Shown here: in pieces, positions 5,546 through 6,600 of the stretch | How positions within the stretch are numbered: position 1 is the first letter of the stretch | How the letters are laid out: the number at the start of each line of letters is the position of its first letter | From: Pseudomonadota bacterium | GTDB lineage: Bacteria > Pseudomonadota > Alphaproteobacteria > Thalassobaculales > Thalassobaculaceae | Direction of reading: 5' to 3' | Assembly (NCBI GenBank): GCA_027623845.1 | Contig: JAQBUJ010000184.1 | Span: 1-6,600, forward strand | Length of the DNA stretch: 6,600 nt | Notes under the pieces: model-generated | What the model was told of the DNA's origin: nothing | Databases searched by the model: none | The model's input: only the letters and a program-made list of their open reading frames with translations | Program-made: the position numbers and the translations under genes

Positions 5546-6600
5546 CGCTCGCCCTCCGCCGTATCGGTATCGGTGAGTTCCGACGCTTGCTCGGGAACCG
5601 TCGAAGGGTGGTTCTGGTTCAAGGCCCCAGGCTCAGCCATCGCCGGCGCCGGGTCTTGCGAAGTGGCGCCGAGGATATGCTCAAGCTCTTCCGGCAGTGT
5701 CTGCGCCCAGTTGGTGATGTTACCGGCGCCAAGACAGACAACGAAATCACCCGCCCTGGCGATATCGGCGACCCGGGCCGCAAGCTCCACCGGATCGTTG
5801 AGCGGCGAGACGTGACGATGACCACGGGCTCGCAGGCCGGCCACCAAACCATCCCGGTCCGCTCCCTCGATCGGTTCCTCGCCGGCGGCATAGACATCGG
5901 CGACGATGACATGGTCGGCATCGTTGAAGCAGCCGCAGAAATCCTCGAACAAATCGGCCAGCCGGGAATAGCGATGCGGTTGCACCACCGCGATGGTGCG
6001 ACCCTCGGGGCAGGCCGAACGGGCGGCGCTCAGGACCGCGGTGATCTCGACCGGGTGATGCCCGTAATCGTCGATCACCGTGATGCCGTGCGATTCGCCG
6101 GTTTTGGTAAAGCGCCGCTTAACGCCTTGAAAGTTCACCAAGCCGGCGCGGATCAGCGCCTCGGTCATGCCCATCTCATGGGCGACCCCGACGGCGGCCA
6201 GCGCGTTCAGCACGTTGTGAGCCCCATACATCGGCAGGGCCAGGTCCCGGATCACCGTCTCGGTGTCGCGCCCGCGATCCTTCAGCGTCACGGTGAACCG
6301 CGAGCCCGCCGGGGTGATCGACATCTCCGAACCTCGGACATCCGCCTGCGGCGACATCCCATAGGTCACGATACGCCGGTCGGAGACCCTGGGAATCAGG
6401 GCCTGAACGACGGGGTGATCGATGCACATGATGGCGAAACCATAAAACGGGATATTGGCGACGAAGGCCCGGAACGCCTCTTGCAGATTTTCAAAGGTGC
6501 CGTGGAAATCGAGATGCTCGGGATCGATATTGGTCACCACGGCGATGGTCGCCGGCAAGCGGTTGAAGCTGCCATCGGACTCGTCCGCCTCGACCACCAT
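5542..6600 (-). CDS. murC: UDP-N-acetylmuramate--L-alanine ligase MurC (5' end outside window)
   Basis: Cytoplasmic ATP-dependent Mur ligase that adds L-alanine to UDP-MurNAc, the first step of stem-peptide synthesis. The last 352 codons are visible. The codon at 6600 is an internal Met, because the sequence opens inside the central domain at VVEADESDGSF. The N-terminal UDP-binding domain and the GKT ATP loop lie off the window. Visible motifs, numbered from 6600: EADESDGSF at 4-12, NIDPEHLDFHG at 24-34, MYGAHNVLNALAA at 124-136, IDDYGHHPVEI at 176-186, VVQPHRYSRL at 205-214, and the C-terminal LGAGNITNWA at 290-299. After about residue 310 there is a tail of about 40 residues rich in Pro, Ala, Gln, Thr and acidic residues. 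It lies beyond the usual Mur-ligase fold and carries a STVPEQA copy identical to one in Ddl. The stop overlaps the murB start by 4 nt. Confidence 0.97.
   Translation of the reverse strand: MVVEADESDGSFNRLPATIAVVTNIDPEHLDFHGTFENLQEAFRAFVANIPFYGFAIMCIDHPVVQALIPRVSDRRIVTYGMSPQADVRGSEMSITPAGSRFTVTLKDRGRDTETVIRDLALPMYGAHNVLNALAAVGVAHEMGMTEALIRAGLVNFQGVKRRFTKTGESHGITVIDDYGHHPVEITAVLSAARSACPEGRTIAVVQPHRYSRLADLFEDFCGCFNDADHVIVADVYAAGEEPIEGADRDGLVAGLRARGHRHVSPLNDPVELAARVADIARAGDFVVCLGAGNITNWAQTLPEELEHILGATSQDPAPAMAEPGALNQNHPSTVPEQASELTDTDTAEGER
5584..5604 (-). repeat. 21-bp direct repeat, copy in the murC tail
   Basis: Identical over 21 bp to 3666-3686 in ddl, in the same orientation and frame. It encodes STVPEQA at residues 333-339 of the visible MurC fragment. 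Here it lies in the poorly conserved C-terminal tail, which suggests this is the acquired copy. The match stops at both flanks (a base mismatch on each side). Confidence 0.8.

Overview
The window is a contiguous piece of a division and cell wall (dcw) cluster. Every real gene is on the minus strand. In the direction of transcription, from the right edge to the left, the order is murC (5' end off the window), murB, ddl, ftsQ, ftsA, a possible 55-codon ORF, and ftsZ (3' end off the window). This order, the high G+C content with G/C-rich third positions, the FtsA C-terminus ending WLRENF, and the style of FtsZ, FtsQ and Ddl suggest an alphaproteobacterium, perhaps a Rhodospirillales-like lineage. 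The class is a confident inference; the order is a guess.

Layout by position: ftsZ 1-1276; ftsA-ftsZ gap 1277-1443, which holds the small ORF and a stem-loop; ftsA 1444-2727 (GTG start); 27-nt gap 2728-2754; ftsQ 2755-3609; ddl 3597-4508; murB 4505-5545; murC 5542-6600. murC/murB and murB/ddl overlap by 4 nt (ATGA) and ddl/ftsQ by 13 nt. murB, ddl and ftsQ each have a GGAGG Shine-Dalgarno 7 nt before the start. This is one tightly coupled transcription unit. No stretch over 300 nt lacks a gene, and I saw no tRNA, rRNA, CRISPR array, insertion sequence or clear terminator.

The genes form one pathway. MurC adds L-Ala to UDP-MurNAc, MurB makes UDP-MurNAc in the step before, and Ddl makes the D-Ala-D-Ala that ends the stem peptide. 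FtsQ, FtsA and FtsZ are the divisome scaffold, membrane anchor and cytoskeletal ring that direct septal wall synthesis.

I found no new defence, mobile or metabolic system. The unusual points are small: a 12-bp tandem repeat that puts an in-frame (N-P-A-S) array into MurB just after its catalytic serine motif; a 21-bp perfect, same-frame duplication shared by the Ddl active-site region and the non-conserved tail of MurC; and a 55-codon ORF stitched between ftsA and ftsZ by TAATG and TAA-ATG junctions.
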